This document shows, one piece after another, positions 9,252 through 18,453 of a DNA stretch of 64,000 nucleotides. The stretch is from assembly GCF_001653515.1 (NCBI RefSeq), contig NZ_LYOY01000029.1:1178001-1242000 (forward strand), given 5' to 3'. Within the stretch, counting starts at the first letter, position 1, and each line of letters opens with the position of its first letter. Position numbers and translations under genes: made by a program. The notes below the pieces were generated by a model, which worked only from the letters and a program-made list of their open reading frames with translations, was not told the origin of the DNA and did not search any database. This DNA comes from Streptomyces sp. ERV7. GTDB taxonomy: Bacteria; Actinomycetota; Actinomycetes; Streptomycetales; Streptomycetaceae.

Positions 9252-9270
9252 GAGCCTGTCTTTGAACCTC
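9252..9270 (+). repeat. half copy of the AGCCTGTCTTTGAAC repeat
   Basis: The sequence GAGCCTGTCTTTGAACCTC begins here, eight bases before the DUF445 stop codon. The same word forms both arms of the inverted repeat at 41665-41735. Both copies abut stop codons, so this looks like a dispersed gene-end repeat. Confidence 0.7.
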
Positions 9271-9277
9271 CGCCTGC

Positions 9278-10672
9278 TCAACGGCCGGGTGGCTCGGCGC
9301 CCCGCCTGACCACCCGGGGGTCCGTGCCGGACGGGTCGGTGGGGGTGGACGGTGGCTGTTCGCTGACCCCCGCCAGCGCCCCCACCACCGTCCCGTTGAT
9401 CCGGATGAACTGGAGGTCGCGGCCGATGTGGGCCTCGATCTTCCTCGACGTGTCGGACGCGTCCCAGGAGCGGACCGTGTCCGTGATCAGGGACGTGATC
9501 TCCGTGCGGTACGTGGAGACCACGTACGCCGCCGCGTCCTGGACCCAGCCGTCGACCTTCGACTGGAGGCGGGTGTCCGTGGAGAGGCGGGCGCCCAGGG
9601 ACAGCAGGGACGCCCTCGCCCGCAGACGCAGCTCGCTGCGTTCGTCCTCCGCCGCCGCGATGATCATCGCGCGGACCGAGGACCAGGCGGACGCGATGAC
9701 GTCCTGGACCTCGGGGCGGGCCAGTACGTCCGACTTCAGGCGCTCCACCTTCGCGCGCGTCTCCGTGTCGGACTGGAGGTCCGCCGCGAAGTCCGCCAGG
9801 AAGCGGTCCAGCGCCCCGCGCGCGGGGTGCGCGGGCATGTCCCGCATCTCGGTGACGAAGCGGAGCAGTTCCTTGTAGACGCGCTCGCCGACCTTCTTGT
9901 CGACGAAGCGGGGGGTCCAGCCGGGGGCGCCGCCCTGGACCGCCTCCATCACCGAGTCGCCGTGCAGCACCAGCCAGTCGTGCGCCCTCGCGCACACCAG
10001 GTCCACCACCCGGCGGTGACCGCCGTCCGCGACCACCTTCTCCAGGGTCTTGCCGATGCCCGGCGCGATCTCCGCCGCGTCCGCCCGGCGGGTGATCGCC
10101 TCCCCGACCACCGCCTGGACGTCCGAGTCCCGCAGGACCGTCAACGCGCCGCGCAACGCCGTCGCCAGTTCTGACGTCACCCTGTCCGCGTGGGACGGCT
10201 CCGCCAGCCACGTGCCCATCCGGGCGCCTATGCCCAGGGCGCCCAGCCGGGTCCGCACCACCTGGGGGGAGAGGAAGTTCTCCCCCACGAACGTGCCCAG
10301 CGACTCGCCCAGCTGGTCCTTCTTGTTCGGGATGATCGCCGTGTGCGGGATCGGGACGCCCAGCGGGTGGCGGAACAGGGCCGTCACCGCGAACCAGTCC
10401 GCCAGCGCGCCCACCATCCCCGCCTCCGCCGCCGCCGCGACGTAGGCCGCCCAGGAGCCCGCGCCGGAGCGGTCCGCCCAGGTCGCCAGGGCGAAGACCA
10501 GCGCCACCAGGAGCAGCAGGCCCGTCGCCGTCGCCTTCATACGGCGCACGCCGCGGCGCTTCTCCTCGTCCGCCGCCGTGTACGAGAACGCGGACGTCAG
10601 CACAGTGGGGCCCGCCGCGGGCGGTCCGGCGTGCCCGGGCTCCGCCCCCTTGGCCGATTCAGTACGTTCCAT
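9278..10672 (-). CDS. DUF445 family membrane protein
   Basis: A 464-residue protein with TM segments near residues 46-62 and 70-92 (ATGLLLLVALVFALATW, VGALADWFAVTALF) and a long helical, charged middle, matching DUF445/YheB-like proteins. The conserved ADWFAV...PIPHTAIIPNKKDQLG block is diagnostic. The C-terminus returns to a short hydrophobic stretch (FIRINGTVVGALAGV). The ATG at 10672 was preferred over a GTG ten codons earlier because the first codons otherwise extend into the opposite region. Function is unknown for the family. Confidence 0.9.
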   Translation of the reverse strand: MERTESAKGAEPGHAGPPAAGPTVLTSAFSYTAADEEKRRGVRRMKATATGLLLLVALVFALATWADRSGAGSWAAYVAAAAEAGMVGALADWFAVTALFRHPLGVPIPHTAIIPNKKDQLGESLGTFVGENFLSPQVVRTRLGALGIGARMGTWLAEPSHADRVTSELATALRGALTVLRDSDVQAVVGEAITRRADAAEIAPGIGKTLEKVVADGGHRRVVDLVCARAHDWLVLHGDSVMEAVQGGAPGWTPRFVDKKVGERVYKELLRFVTEMRDMPAHPARGALDRFLADFAADLQSDTETRAKVERLKSDVLARPEVQDVIASAWSSVRAMIIAAAEDERSELRLRARASLLSLGARLSTDTRLQSKVDGWVQDAAAYVVSTYRTEITSLITDTVRSWDASDTSRKIEAHIGRDLQFIRINGTVVGALAGVSEQPPSTPTDPSGTDPRVVRRGAEPPGR

Positions 10673-10783
10673 TGGCTCCGCCCGTCCGCGCGCACGCACC
10701 ACCCCGTACGCAATTGTCCCTACATGAGGGACTCCCGGGGCGCATGTCGAGTTCCCGCAGCCCCGGTATGCAAGCGGAAGCCT

Positions 10784-11461
10784 TCAGCGCAGTTCCTTCC
10801 GGGGGCCCTCCCCGGACGCCGCCCGCTTCTCCGCCTTGCGCCGCTTGCGCTCCACCCCGATGCCGCCCATCAGGGCGAATCCCGTCACCGTCACCCTCGG
10901 CGAGCCCGGAGTGCCCTCCCCCGTCGCCCGGTCGCCGAAGCCGCCCATCAGGCCGAAGCCGCGGACCCGCACCGTCAACTCCGGCGGGACCGTCACCCCC
11001 ATACCGCCCATGACCGTGAAGCAGCGGATCACCGTCTCGGCGGACTCGAAGCGGGCCTCGCGCAGATCGATCTCGCCGCCGCCCCACATCGCGAACGCGG
11101 TGAACTTCCGGCCGACCGTCCACGTGCCCTTGCGGCCGAACCCGCTCCAGAAGGCGAAGGCGCCCCGCGAGGTCGCCGTGCCGCCGATTCTGGACGGCCA
11201 GTCGACAGCTCCGGAAGCTCCAGGAGCGGCGGGAGCCGGTGTACGCACCCCCGGCGCCGGCAGGTCCCGTACCAGCGGGGCCAACTCGCCGTGCGTACGC
11301 GCCTTGTACGCCGCCTCCAGGCGCTCCTCGAACTCCTCCATGTCGAGCCGCCCCTCGGCCACCGCATCGCGCAGCGCCTCCGCCACTCGCTCGCGTTCCG
11401 CGTCCGATGCCCGCATCTCGGGGAGACCCGCCCCCGAAGCCCCCGAAGGTTCACTCGTCAT
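10784..11461 (-). CDS. DUF1707 domain protein with LiaF-like C-terminus
   Basis: 225 residues. The N-terminal about 50 residues (MRASDAERERVAEALRDA ... RLDMEEFEERL) are a DUF1707 SHOCT-like domain. The C-terminal about 110 residues form repeated beta-strands (MGGMGVTVPPELTVRVRGF, MGGFGD, MGGIGV) resembling the LiaF/YvqF cell-wall stress domain. No TM segments. It lies 10 bp upstream of nothing on its strand but just after the ABC exporter in transcription order. Confidence 0.88.
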   Translation of the reverse strand: MTSEPSGASGAGLPEMRASDAERERVAEALRDAVAEGRLDMEEFEERLEAAYKARTHGELAPLVRDLPAPGVRTPAPAAPGASGAVDWPSRIGGTATSRGAFAFWSGFGRKGTWTVGRKFTAFAMWGGGEIDLREARFESAETVIRCFTVMGGMGVTVPPELTVRVRGFGLMGGFGDRATGEGTPGSPRVTVTGFALMGGIGVERKRRKAEKRAASGEGPRKELR

Positions 11462-11470
11462 ACCGCCAGC

Positions 11471-12436
11471 CTAATGAAGGCCCCGGTCGGCGTACATCCG
11501 AGCGATCACCGACTCGATGTCCGGCTCCCGCACCGACAGGTCCACCAGCGGATACCGCGCGGCGATCGCCGCCACCAGCGGCGCCGCCGACGCCGAGGCC
11601 GGGAACGCCAGCCACTGCCGGGGCCCCTCGACCTTCACCACGCGCGCGTCCGCGAGCTCGATCGGCGCCAGCTCGCGCTCCAGGTCGACCACCAGGGTGC
11701 GCTCGCTGCCGCCGACCTCGTGCAGCCCGGCCAGCGCGCCGTCGTACACCAGACGGCCGTGGTCGATCACCATCACGCGCTCGCAGAGCTGCTCGATGTC
11801 GGTCAGGTCGTGGGTCGTCAGGAGGACCGTGGTGCCGCGCTCCGCGTTCAACTCCCGCAGGAAGGTGCGGACTTTCGCCTTGCTCACCACGTCCAGGCCG
11901 ATGGTCGGCTCGTCCAGGTAGAGCACCTCCGGGTCGTGCAGCAGGGCCGCCGCGATGTCGCCGCGCATCCGCTGGCCGAGGGAGAGCTGGCGTACGGGCA
12001 CGTCCAACAGCTCGCCCAGATCGAGGAGTTCGACGCAGCGGGCCAGGTTCTCGCGGAAGCGGTCGTCGGGGATGCGGTACATGTGGTGGGCCAGCCGGTA
12101 CGAGTCGTACAGCGGGAGGTCCCACCAGAGCGTGGTGCGCTGGCCGAAGACCACGCCGATGCGGCGGGCGAGGCGGGTGCGCTCGCGCGAGGGGTCCAGG
12201 CCCGCCACCCGCACCCGGCCGCCGCTGGGGGTGAGGATGCCGGTGAGCATCTTGATGGTGGTGGACTTCCCGGCGCCGTTCGGGCCGATGTAGCCGACCA
12301 TCTCGCCGCGCGGCACCGAGAAGGTGATCCCGTCGACCGCCCTGACCTGTCCGCGCTCGCGCCGCAGCCGCCGCCCGTTCTTGCGGCGCACCTCGAAGAC
12401 CTTCTCCACGCCGTCGAGCCGGATCACCTCGCTCAT
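11471..12436 (-). CDS. ABC-2 exporter ATP-binding protein
   Basis: 321 residues with Walker A GPNGAGKST, signature LSLGQRMRGD, Walker B VLYLDEPTIGLD and H-loop TTHDLTDIE. The C-terminal about 90 residues match those of the DrrA/NatA type ATPases. It follows the two permease genes on the same strand (18 bp gap) and energises that exporter. The signature LSLGQ replaces LSGGQ, which is normal for this subgroup. Substrate unknown. Confidence 0.93.
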   Translation of the reverse strand: MSEVIRLDGVEKVFEVRRKNGRRLRRERGQVRAVDGITFSVPRGEMVGYIGPNGAGKSTTIKMLTGILTPSGGRVRVAGLDPSRERTRLARRIGVVFGQRTTLWWDLPLYDSYRLAHHMYRIPDDRFRENLARCVELLDLGELLDVPVRQLSLGQRMRGDIAAALLHDPEVLYLDEPTIGLDVVSKAKVRTFLRELNAERGTTVLLTTHDLTDIEQLCERVMVIDHGRLVYDGALAGLHEVGGSERTLVVDLERELAPIELADARVVKVEGPRQWLAFPASASAAPLVAAIAARYPLVDLSVREPDIESVIARMYADRGLH

Positions 12437-12454
12437 CGTCGTCCTCCTCTCCCG

Positions 12455-13312
12455 TCAGCTTCCCGTGCTCCGGTACGCCCGCAGGCCCGCCCGCCACGCG
12501 AGCCCGGCCGGCGCGCAGCAGCCCACCGCCACCAGCGGCGGGGTGAACGCCAGCCATCCCGGCAGGTCCAGCGGGTACGGCCGGCCGAGGACGTACATCG
12601 CGGGCAGCCAGTTCACGAAGGCGAGCGGGACCACGAAGGTCACCCCGCGCACCATGTCCTTGGCGAAGATCGTCGGCGGGTACTGGAGCAGCTGGTTCCC
12701 GCCGTACGTGAAGGAGTTCTGCACCTCGGAGGCGTCCTGCGCGAGGAACTGGAACGCCCCGCCCGCCACGAACACCGAGGCGAAGACGGCGGCGCCGCTC
12801 AGGATCATCACCGGGATCAGCAGCGCCCGCAGCGGCGTCCAGTGGATGTCCAGACTCAGCAGCGCATAGCCGAGGACCAGCAGGCCCTGGGTGATCCGGC
12901 CCAGGCGGCGCAGCGCGAACCGGTCCGCCGCGACCTGGGCGAGCACCGGCACCGGGCGCACCAGGAGCGTGTCCAGCGTGCCGTCGCGCACCCGGCGGCC
13001 GAGCCGGTCCATGGACCCCATCACCAGGTCGGCGAGCCCGAACGCGGCGCCCGACGCGCCGTACAGGAACGCCACTTCGGGCAGGGTGTAGCCGCCCAGC
13101 GCGTCGATGTGCGAGAACATCAGCAGGATCGCCACGAAGTCGAGCCCGGTCGCCGCAAAGTTGCCGAGCGCCGTCATCAGGAAGGACGCCCGGTAGGCGA
13201 GGGTGGAGCGGATCCACATCCCGGCGATCAGACGGTAGGCGCGGACGCCCTCGGCGGCGGCGCGCAGCCGCCCGGCGGGCGCCGGGCCCTCGCTGAGCGC
13301 TTCCTCAGCCAC
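12455..13312 (-). CDS. ABC-2 family permease subunit (second)
   Basis: 285 residues, six hydrophobic segments, with the ABC-2/DUF990-like signature RVRDGTLDTLLVRPVPVL in the coupling region. The start GTG (13312) lies inside the end of the upstream permease gene, an eight-base overlap that implies coupling. An in-frame extension upstream is merely antisense-like reading through the first permease and was discarded. With the other permease and the ATPase it makes a heterodimeric exporter. Confidence 0.9.
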   Translation of the reverse strand: MAEEALSEGPAPAGRLRAAAEGVRAYRLIAGMWIRSTLAYRASFLMTALGNFAATGLDFVAILLMFSHIDALGGYTLPEVAFLYGASGAAFGLADLVMGSMDRLGRRVRDGTLDTLLVRPVPVLAQVAADRFALRRLGRITQGLLVLGYALLSLDIHWTPLRALLIPVMILSGAAVFASVFVAGGAFQFLAQDASEVQNSFTYGGNQLLQYPPTIFAKDMVRGVTFVVPLAFVNWLPAMYVLGRPYPLDLPGWLAFTPPLVAVGCCAPAGLAWRAGLRAYRSTGS

Positions 13313-14108
13313 CCTGCACCACCACCCGCCGTGTCGCCGCCGCCTGGAGCAGACGGCCTGCGGCGAGCAGCAGCGCCGCCCAGCCGAGCTGGAACGCGTA
13401 CGCCCGGGCCAGGCCCCAGCCCGTGTGGCGGCCCAGCAGGACGTCGGCCGGGATCTGGAGCAGCGCCGACCAGGGCAGGGCGCGCGCCACCTCGCCGAGC
13501 GCTCCGGGGAAGACGTTGAGGGGCAGCAGCATCCCGGAGAAGAAGATCCCCCCGAGCCAGGCCATCTGCGCCACGCCCGCCCCGTCGAGCAGCCAGAACG
13601 CGGAGAGCGCCACCAGATAGCGGATCGAGAAGCTGACGACGACGCCGAGGAGGACGGCGAGCAGGAACGCCAGCCAGGTCCGCGGGTCGGCGGGCAGCGC
13701 CAGGTCGAAGGCGAGCGCGCCGAACGCCAGCGGCACCAGACCGCGCCCCAGGAAGTGGAAGGCGGCCCGTCCCACGTCGCCCGCCAGCCACCACAGTTGG
13801 AGGTCGGCGGGGCGGTACAGGTCGATCGCGATGTCACCCGTACGGATGCGTTCGACGAGCTCGTCCTCGAAGCCGCCGCCCATCATGGAGACCGTCATGA
13901 TGAGGGCCTGGCCGAGCCACACATAGGTCAGCGCCTGGGGCTGGTCGTAGCCACCCAGACTAGGGCGGACGTTCCACAGGGCCATATAGGTGTACGCCAT
14001 GATCACGCCGAAGACGGTGTTGGTGAACACCCCTGCCGCCGTGGCGATCCGGTACGCCGTATGGCGCCGGAACCCACCCGCGGCAACCGCCGCGTAGAGC
14101 CGCACCAC
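13305..14108 (-). CDS. ABC-2 family permease subunit (first)
   Basis: 267 residues, about six TM helices, starting with GTG. The segment ERIRTGDIAIDLYRPADLQ corresponds to the RxGxl...RP signature of this permease type. It is the first gene of the three-gene exporter operon (permease, permease, ATPase), divergent from the penicillin-binding protein gene 190 bp away. Confidence 0.9.
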   Translation of the reverse strand: MVRLYAAVAAGGFRRHTAYRIATAAGVFTNTVFGVIMAYTYMALWNVRPSLGGYDQPQALTYVWLGQALIMTVSMMGGGFEDELVERIRTGDIAIDLYRPADLQLWWLAGDVGRAAFHFLGRGLVPLAFGALAFDLALPADPRTWLAFLLAVLLGVVVSFSIRYLVALSAFWLLDGAGVAQMAWLGGIFFSGMLLPLNVFPGALGEVARALPWSALLQIPADVLLGRHTGWGLARAYAFQLGWAALLLAAGRLLQAAATRRVVVQGG

Positions 14109-14298
14109 GCCACCTCCTCGTCCGGTCCGTGTATGAAGGGGCCATGCCCGACCGCACGCGGAGGCATCACCGCCGGGGAACCGAAGCGCCCGACCCTAGT
14201 GCGGCCCGGCGATCCACCGCGACGGCTTTTCCGCGGCCGGGCGTGCAATATGGGCGTACAACGCGAATCACCCGATACAGCGCAGTGGCGAGAGAGAC

Positions 14299-16554
14299 AT
14301 GAGCGACGACGAGCAGCCACCCCGGCCCCCTCAGGGCTGGGCCCCTCGGGACCTCAGCGCCACCGGCCCGGACTCCTCCGCCGCGCCCGGCGGCGACGCG
14401 CCCGGCGGCGACGCGCGGGACGACGACGCGCAGGGCCCGGGCGAGACGGCCGACGGCGGCGAGGGCCCGGCCAAGGGCAGGAAGAAGCGGCCCAAGCGGA
14501 CCGGCTGGCGGCGGTTCGTGCCCAGCTGGCGCTGGGTGCTCGGGACCGTCCTGGCCATCGCCCTGCTGCTCATCGGCGGCTTCATCGCCGGCTACACACT
14601 CGTCCACATCCCGCCCGCCAACGCCACCGCCACCGCCCAGTCCAACGTCTTCCTGTACGCGGACGGCGGCCAGCTCGCCCGGGACGGCGAGATCAACCGG
14701 GAGAACGTCCGGCTCGCCCAGATCCCCCTCACCGTCCAGCACACCGTGCTCGCCGCCGAGGACCGCGACTTCTACTCCGAACGGGCGGTCGACCCCAAGG
14801 CGATGGTCCGCGCCGCCTGGAACACCCTCACCGGCAAGGGCAAGCAGTCCGGCTCCACGATCACCCAGCAGTACGTGAAGAACTACTACCTGGGCCAGGA
14901 GCAGACGATCAGCCGCAAGGTGAAGGAGTTCTTCATCGCGATCAAGCTGAACCGCGAGGTCAGCAAGTCGGACATCCTGGAGGGCTATCTCAACACCAGC
15001 TACTTCGGCCGCAACGCCTACGGCATCCAGGCCGCCGCCCAGGCCTACTACGGCAAGGACATCGAGAAGGTCACCACCGCCGAGGGCGCCTATCTGGCCT
15101 CGCTGCTCAACGCCCCCAGCGCGTACGACGTGGTGGCGCACCCGGAGAACAAGGCGAAGGCCGTGGCGCGCTGGAACTACGTCATGGACGGCATGGTCAA
15201 GAAGAAGTGGCTGACGCCGGCCGAGCGGGCCGCCGCCACCTTCCCGGTGCCGGGCAAGGTGCGGCCCGCGTCCGGGATGGCCGGGCAGCGCGGCTATGTG
15301 GTCGAGGCCGTCAGGGACTATCTGACCAGCAACGAGATCATCGACGAGAACACCCTGGCCAAGGGCGGCTACCGGATCACCACGACGCTCCAGCGGGCCA
15401 AGCAGGACGCGTTCGTCGCCGCCGTCGACGACAAGGTGATGTCCCAGGTCAGCTCCGACCGCAAGGTGGACCGCAACGTCCGCGTCGGCGGCGCCTCCAT
15501 CGACCCGGACAGCGGCAAGGTGCTCGCGATGTACGGGGGCATCGACTACACCAAGCAGTACGTCAACAACGCGACCCGGCGCGACTACCAGGTCGGCTCG
15601 ACCTTCAAGCCGTTCGTCTTCACCTCGGCCGTCGAGAACGGCTCCACGACGCAGGACGGGCGCACGATCACCCCGAACACCATCTACGACGGCACCAACA
15701 AGCGCTTCGTACAAGGCTGGTCGGGCACGCCGTACAACCCCTCGAACGAGGACGACAAGTCGTACGGCTCGCTCACCGTCCGGTCCGCCACCGACCTCTC
15801 GGTGAACGCGGTGTACGCGCAGATGGCCGTGGACGTCGGCCCCAAGGACGTCCGGCAGACCGCCGTCGACCTCGGCATCCCCGCCGGCACGCCGGACATG
15901 CCGAACGGGCCGTCCATCGCGCTCGGCACCGCGACCGCCTCCGTCCTGGACATGGCCGAGGCGTACGCGACGCTCGCCAACCACGGCAAGCACGGCACGT
16001 ACACGATGGTCGAGTCCGTCACCAAGGACGGCGAGAAGGTGGAACTGCCCGCGCGGGACGACAAGCAGACCGTCTCGCGCGAGGCCGCCGACACCACCAC
16101 CTCGATCCTGCAGAGCGTGGTGGAGGGCGGCACCGGTACGGCCGCGCAGGCCTCGGGCCGTACCGCCGCGGGCAAGACCGGCACGGCCGAGGACGACAAG
16201 GCGGCCTGGTTCGCGGGCTACACGCCCGATCTGGCCACCGTGGTCGCCGTGATGGGCCAGGACCCCGACACGGCCGCCCAGAAGCCGCTGTACGGGGCCC
16301 TTGGGCTGCCCCGGATGAACGGCGGCGGGCCGCCCGCGCAGGTGTGGGCGCAGTACACGGCGGGCGCGCTCAAGGGCACCGAGCCGCAGGACTTCGACCT
16401 CCAGCTCCAGGAGGGCGCCTCCGTGCCGCCGCCGGTCGAGACCCGGGCCCCCAACCCCAACACCACCGACGGCGGCCCCACCACGGGCGGCACGACGACC
16501 GGGACGACGGCCGGCGGCGCCAACCGCCCGCGCCGCCAGCCGCGCCCGCAGTGA
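14299..16554 (+). CDS. class A penicillin-binding protein (transglycosylase/transpeptidase)
   Basis: 751 residues. A charged cytoplasmic N-terminus (about 1-75) is followed by one TM helix (about 76-97). The GT51 glycosyltransferase domain has catalytic Glu154 in AAEDRDFYSE and GSTITQQYVKNYYLG. The transpeptidase domain carries the SxxK motif at Ser434 (STFK), SVN near residue 503 and KTGT at Lys626. The C-terminal about 45 residues are Pro/Thr rich. It polymerises and cross-links peptidoglycan at the membrane surface. The promoter presumably lies in the 190-bp gap shared with the ABC operon. Confidence 0.95.
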   Translation: MSDDEQPPRPPQGWAPRDLSATGPDSSAAPGGDAPGGDARDDDAQGPGETADGGEGPAKGRKKRPKRTGWRRFVPSWRWVLGTVLAIALLLIGGFIAGYTLVHIPPANATATAQSNVFLYADGGQLARDGEINRENVRLAQIPLTVQHTVLAAEDRDFYSERAVDPKAMVRAAWNTLTGKGKQSGSTITQQYVKNYYLGQEQTISRKVKEFFIAIKLNREVSKSDILEGYLNTSYFGRNAYGIQAAAQAYYGKDIEKVTTAEGAYLASLLNAPSAYDVVAHPENKAKAVARWNYVMDGMVKKKWLTPAERAAATFPVPGKVRPASGMAGQRGYVVEAVRDYLTSNEIIDENTLAKGGYRITTTLQRAKQDAFVAAVDDKVMSQVSSDRKVDRNVRVGGASIDPDSGKVLAMYGGIDYTKQYVNNATRRDYQVGSTFKPFVFTSAVENGSTTQDGRTITPNTIYDGTNKRFVQGWSGTPYNPSNEDDKSYGSLTVRSATDLSVNAVYAQMAVDVGPKDVRQTAVDLGIPAGTPDMPNGPSIALGTATASVLDMAEAYATLANHGKHGTYTMVESVTKDGEKVELPARDDKQTVSREAADTTTSILQSVVEGGTGTAAQASGRTAAGKTGTAEDDKAAWFAGYTPDLATVVAVMGQDPDTAAQKPLYGALGLPRMNGGGPPAQVWAQYTAGALKGTEPQDFDLQLQEGASVPPPVETRAPNPNTTDGGPTTGGTTTGTTAGGANRPRRQPRPQ

Positions 16555-16599
16555 CGCGTTGACGCGTTGACACCTTCAGCGACTCGTTCGGTGACTCGT

Positions 16600-16920
16600 T
16601 CAGTGGCCGGACGTGGCCTTCAGCCCGACCACGGCCACCAGCAGCAGACAGACGAAGAAGATCCGGGCGGCGGTCGCGGGCTCACCGAGCACCACCATGC
16701 CGAGCACCGCCGCACCGGCCGCGCCGATGCCCACCCAGACGCCGTAGGCGGTACCGATGGGCAGGGTCTTGGCGGCCTGCGAGAGCAGCAGCATCGAGGC
16801 GACGATCCCGGCGCCGGTGAGCAGACTGGGCCCCAGCCGGGTGAATCCGTCGGTGTACTTCATCCCGATCGACCAGCCGACTTCGAGCAGACCGGCGACG
16901 AGCAGCAGAACCCAGGCCAT
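16600..16920 (-). CDS. sugE: guanidinium exporter, SMR family (Gdx/SugE)
   Basis: 106 residues, four TM helices. The N-terminus MAWVLLLVAGLLEVGWSIGMKY has the essential SMR Glu (residue 13) and the Gdx-type GWSIGMKYT segment. The second half contains GTAYGVWVGIGAAG. Members of this SMR subtype export guanidinium in exchange for protons. The assignment to guanidinium is strengthened by the guanidine-III riboswitch in its leader (16973-17013). An in-frame extension to 17064 covers the riboswitch and was rejected. Confidence 0.94.
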   Translation of the reverse strand: MAWVLLLVAGLLEVGWSIGMKYTDGFTRLGPSLLTGAGIVASMLLLSQAAKTLPIGTAYGVWVGIGAAGAAVLGMVVLGEPATAARIFFVCLLLVAVVGLKATSGH

Positions 16921-16972
16921 GACAGGCACCTCCGAGAGACGTACGCGCGCGTACGCCTCGTACGCGCGGGGT

Positions 16973-17013
16973 GCGTCGTCTTGTCGTAACCCGGTACGAC
17001 GCGTCTCGTCGGG
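16973..17013 (-). promoter_or_regulatory. guanidine-III (ykkC-III) riboswitch
   Basis: On the minus strand the element reads CCCGACGAGACGCGTCGTAC, then CGGGTTACGACAAGACGACG, then C. P1 pairs CCCG (17013-17010) with CGGG (16993-16990); the pseudoknot helix pairs GCGTCGT (17002-16996) with ACGACGC (16979-16973), all seven base pairs intact. The unpaired signature GACGAG, ACGACAAG match the published class as I remember it. It ends 52 nt before the exporter ATG, so it probably controls translation by freeing the ribosome site when guanidinium binds. Confidence 0.92.
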
Positions 17014-17040
17014 GTGCTTCAAAGATAGCAAAGGCCAGCG

Positions 17041-17074
17041 AAAAGGGCTGGTGACTGCCGTCACCAGCCCTTTT
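17041..17074 (-). terminator. strong Rho-independent terminator of the GroES-like gene
   Basis: A perfect 14-bp stem (AAAAGGGCTGGTGA, six-base loop, TCACCAGCCCTTTT) lies 21 bp after the GroES-like stop, with a T-run in the downstream arm. It insulates that gene from the riboswitch-controlled exporter. Confidence 0.85.
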
Positions 17075-17095
17075 CCACAGCCGTTGCGGGCCGGG

Positions 17096-17428
17096 TCAGA
17101 GATACAGCCCGGTCGAGTCCTCGGACACCCGCTCCGAGGCGACGGCGTGCAGATCGCGCTCCCGCATCAGTACGTAGGCGATACCGCGCACCTCGACCTC
17201 GGCGCGGTCCTCGGGGTCGTACAGCACCCGGTCGCCCGGCTCGACGGTCCGGACGTTCTGCCCGACCGCGACCACCTCCGCCCAGGCCAGCCGCTTGCCG
17301 ACGGCGGCGGTCGCCGGGATCAGGATGCCGCCGCCGGAGCGCCGTTCGCCCTCGGGTGTGTCGGACCGGACCAGCACGCGGTCGTGGAGCATCCGGATGG
17401 GCAACTTGTCGTGGGTGTTCTCGCTCAC
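17096..17428 (-). CDS. GroES-family co-chaperone
   Basis: 110 residues, GTG start. It shows the Cpn10 pattern: IRMLHDRVLVRSD, then GGGILIPATA (mobile loop region), then AWAEVVAVGQN and PGDRVLYDPEDRAEVEV. It is a second, divergent GroES, not linked to a GroEL gene here; the mobile loop is shorter in its GroEL-binding tripeptide than in classical GroES. Streptomyces genomes often carry such an orphan. Confidence 0.85.
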   Translation of the reverse strand: MSENTHDKLPIRMLHDRVLVRSDTPEGERRSGGGILIPATAAVGKRLAWAEVVAVGQNVRTVEPGDRVLYDPEDRAEVEVRGIAYVLMRERDLHAVASERVSEDSTGLYL

Positions 17429-17499
17429 GGACCGAACCTACCTGCCCTGGCCCCCGGCGTATGCCGAAGGGCCACGGAAAGGGGCGGCGCACGGGAGGG

Positions 17500-17823
17500 T
17501 CAGTCGCGCCGCTTCCTGGCCGACGACATGGCGAGCAGCCCGACGAGCCCGACGGCGAGGAGCGCGACCGGCACGATGCGCTCGACGCGGGGCGCGCCCT
17601 CCTCGTTCACGAACTGGGCCTTCACGTCCGAGACGGTCCGGTTCACCGCGACGAAGGCCCGGCCGGCCGTCCGGTCCACGGCCGAGGCGACCTTCGCCTT
17701 GGCGTCACCGACGATCGTCGACGGGTGCAGCCGCACGCCGATCTCGTCGAGCGTCACCGCGAGCTGATCCCGGCGGCTCCTGATGTCCGCCTCGATCTGC
17801 GCAGGGGTCCTGGCTTCCGACAC
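17500..17823 (-). CDS. DUF3618 membrane protein
   Basis: 107 residues from a GTG that has GGAGG seven bases upstream. An upstream ATG at 17868 lacks a ribosome site. The N-terminal EARTPAQIEADIRSRRDQLA is the DUF3618 signature; one C-terminal TM helix (VPVALLAVGLVGLLAM) is followed by a positive tail. Function unknown; located beside the GroES-like gene and divergent from bcp. Confidence 0.88.
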   Translation of the reverse strand: MSEARTPAQIEADIRSRRDQLAVTLDEIGVRLHPSTIVGDAKAKVASAVDRTAGRAFVAVNRTVSDVKAQFVNEEGAPRVERIVPVALLAVGLVGLLAMSSARKRRD

Positions 17824-17966
17824 TGCGCGGCCTCCGTCTGTTCGGTCGGGTATGGGGATATCCGTCATCGACAGTCTGTCAGCTCTGCCGCCGATGCACT
17901 GTCACAGGCCCCCATTAGGCTCTGCTGGAGTACGCCACACCCCCGCCCCTTCCGGAGGAAGATCCC

Positions 17967-18434
17967 ATGAGCGAGCGCCTCGTCCCCGGCGACACCGCCC
18001 CCGCCTTCACCCTGCCCGACGCGGACGGCAACGAGGTCTCGCTCGCGGACCACAAGGGCCGCAAGGTCATCGTGTACTTCTACCCGGCCGCCCTCACCCC
18101 CGGCTGCACCAAGCAGGCCTGCGACTTCACGGACAACCTGGAGCTCCTGGCCGGCGCCGGGTACGAGGTGATCGGCGTCTCCCCCGACAAGCCGGAGAAG
18201 CTGGCGAAGTTCCGCGACAAGGAGTCCCTCAAGGTCACCCTCGTAGGCGACCCGTCGAAGGAGGTCCTGGAGGCGTACGGGGCGTACGGCGAGAAGAAGC
18301 TGTACGGCAAGACGGTGACCGGCGTCATCCGCTCCACGGTGATCGTGGACGAGGAGGGCAAGGTCGAGCGCGCCCTGTACAACGTGAAGGCGACGGGCCA
18401 TGTCGCGAAGATCATCAAGGACCTGGGGATCTAG
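17967..18434 (+). CDS. bcp: thiol peroxidase, BCP-type peroxiredoxin
   Basis: 155 residues, the normal length. The peroxidatic Cys47 lies in TPGCTKQACDF and the resolving Cys52 sits five residues on, as in the BCP/PrxQ class. An arginine equivalent to that of the active site falls in VIRSTVIVD. It reduces H2O2 and organic peroxides using thioredoxin. A clear GGAGG stands before the ATG and a 14-bp hairpin terminator follows. Confidence 0.95.
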   Translation: MSERLVPGDTAPAFTLPDADGNEVSLADHKGRKVIVYFYPAALTPGCTKQACDFTDNLELLAGAGYEVIGVSPDKPEKLAKFRDKESLKVTLVGDPSKEVLEAYGAYGEKKLYGKTVTGVIRSTVIVDEEGKVERALYNVKATGHVAKIIKDLGI

Positions 18435-18453
18435 CCCCTCTCGACGCCCCCCG

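Noticed and set aside
10190..13519. Very long open frame on the plus strand opposite DUF445 and the ABC exporter
   Set aside because: It lies antisense to clearly conserved genes and is rich in Arg/Gly/Pro/His, as expected of a GC-driven shadow frame.
13425..16562. Long plus-strand open frame through the permease and PBP genes
   Set aside because: Another-frame shadow of the PBP gene; no family features or ribosome site.
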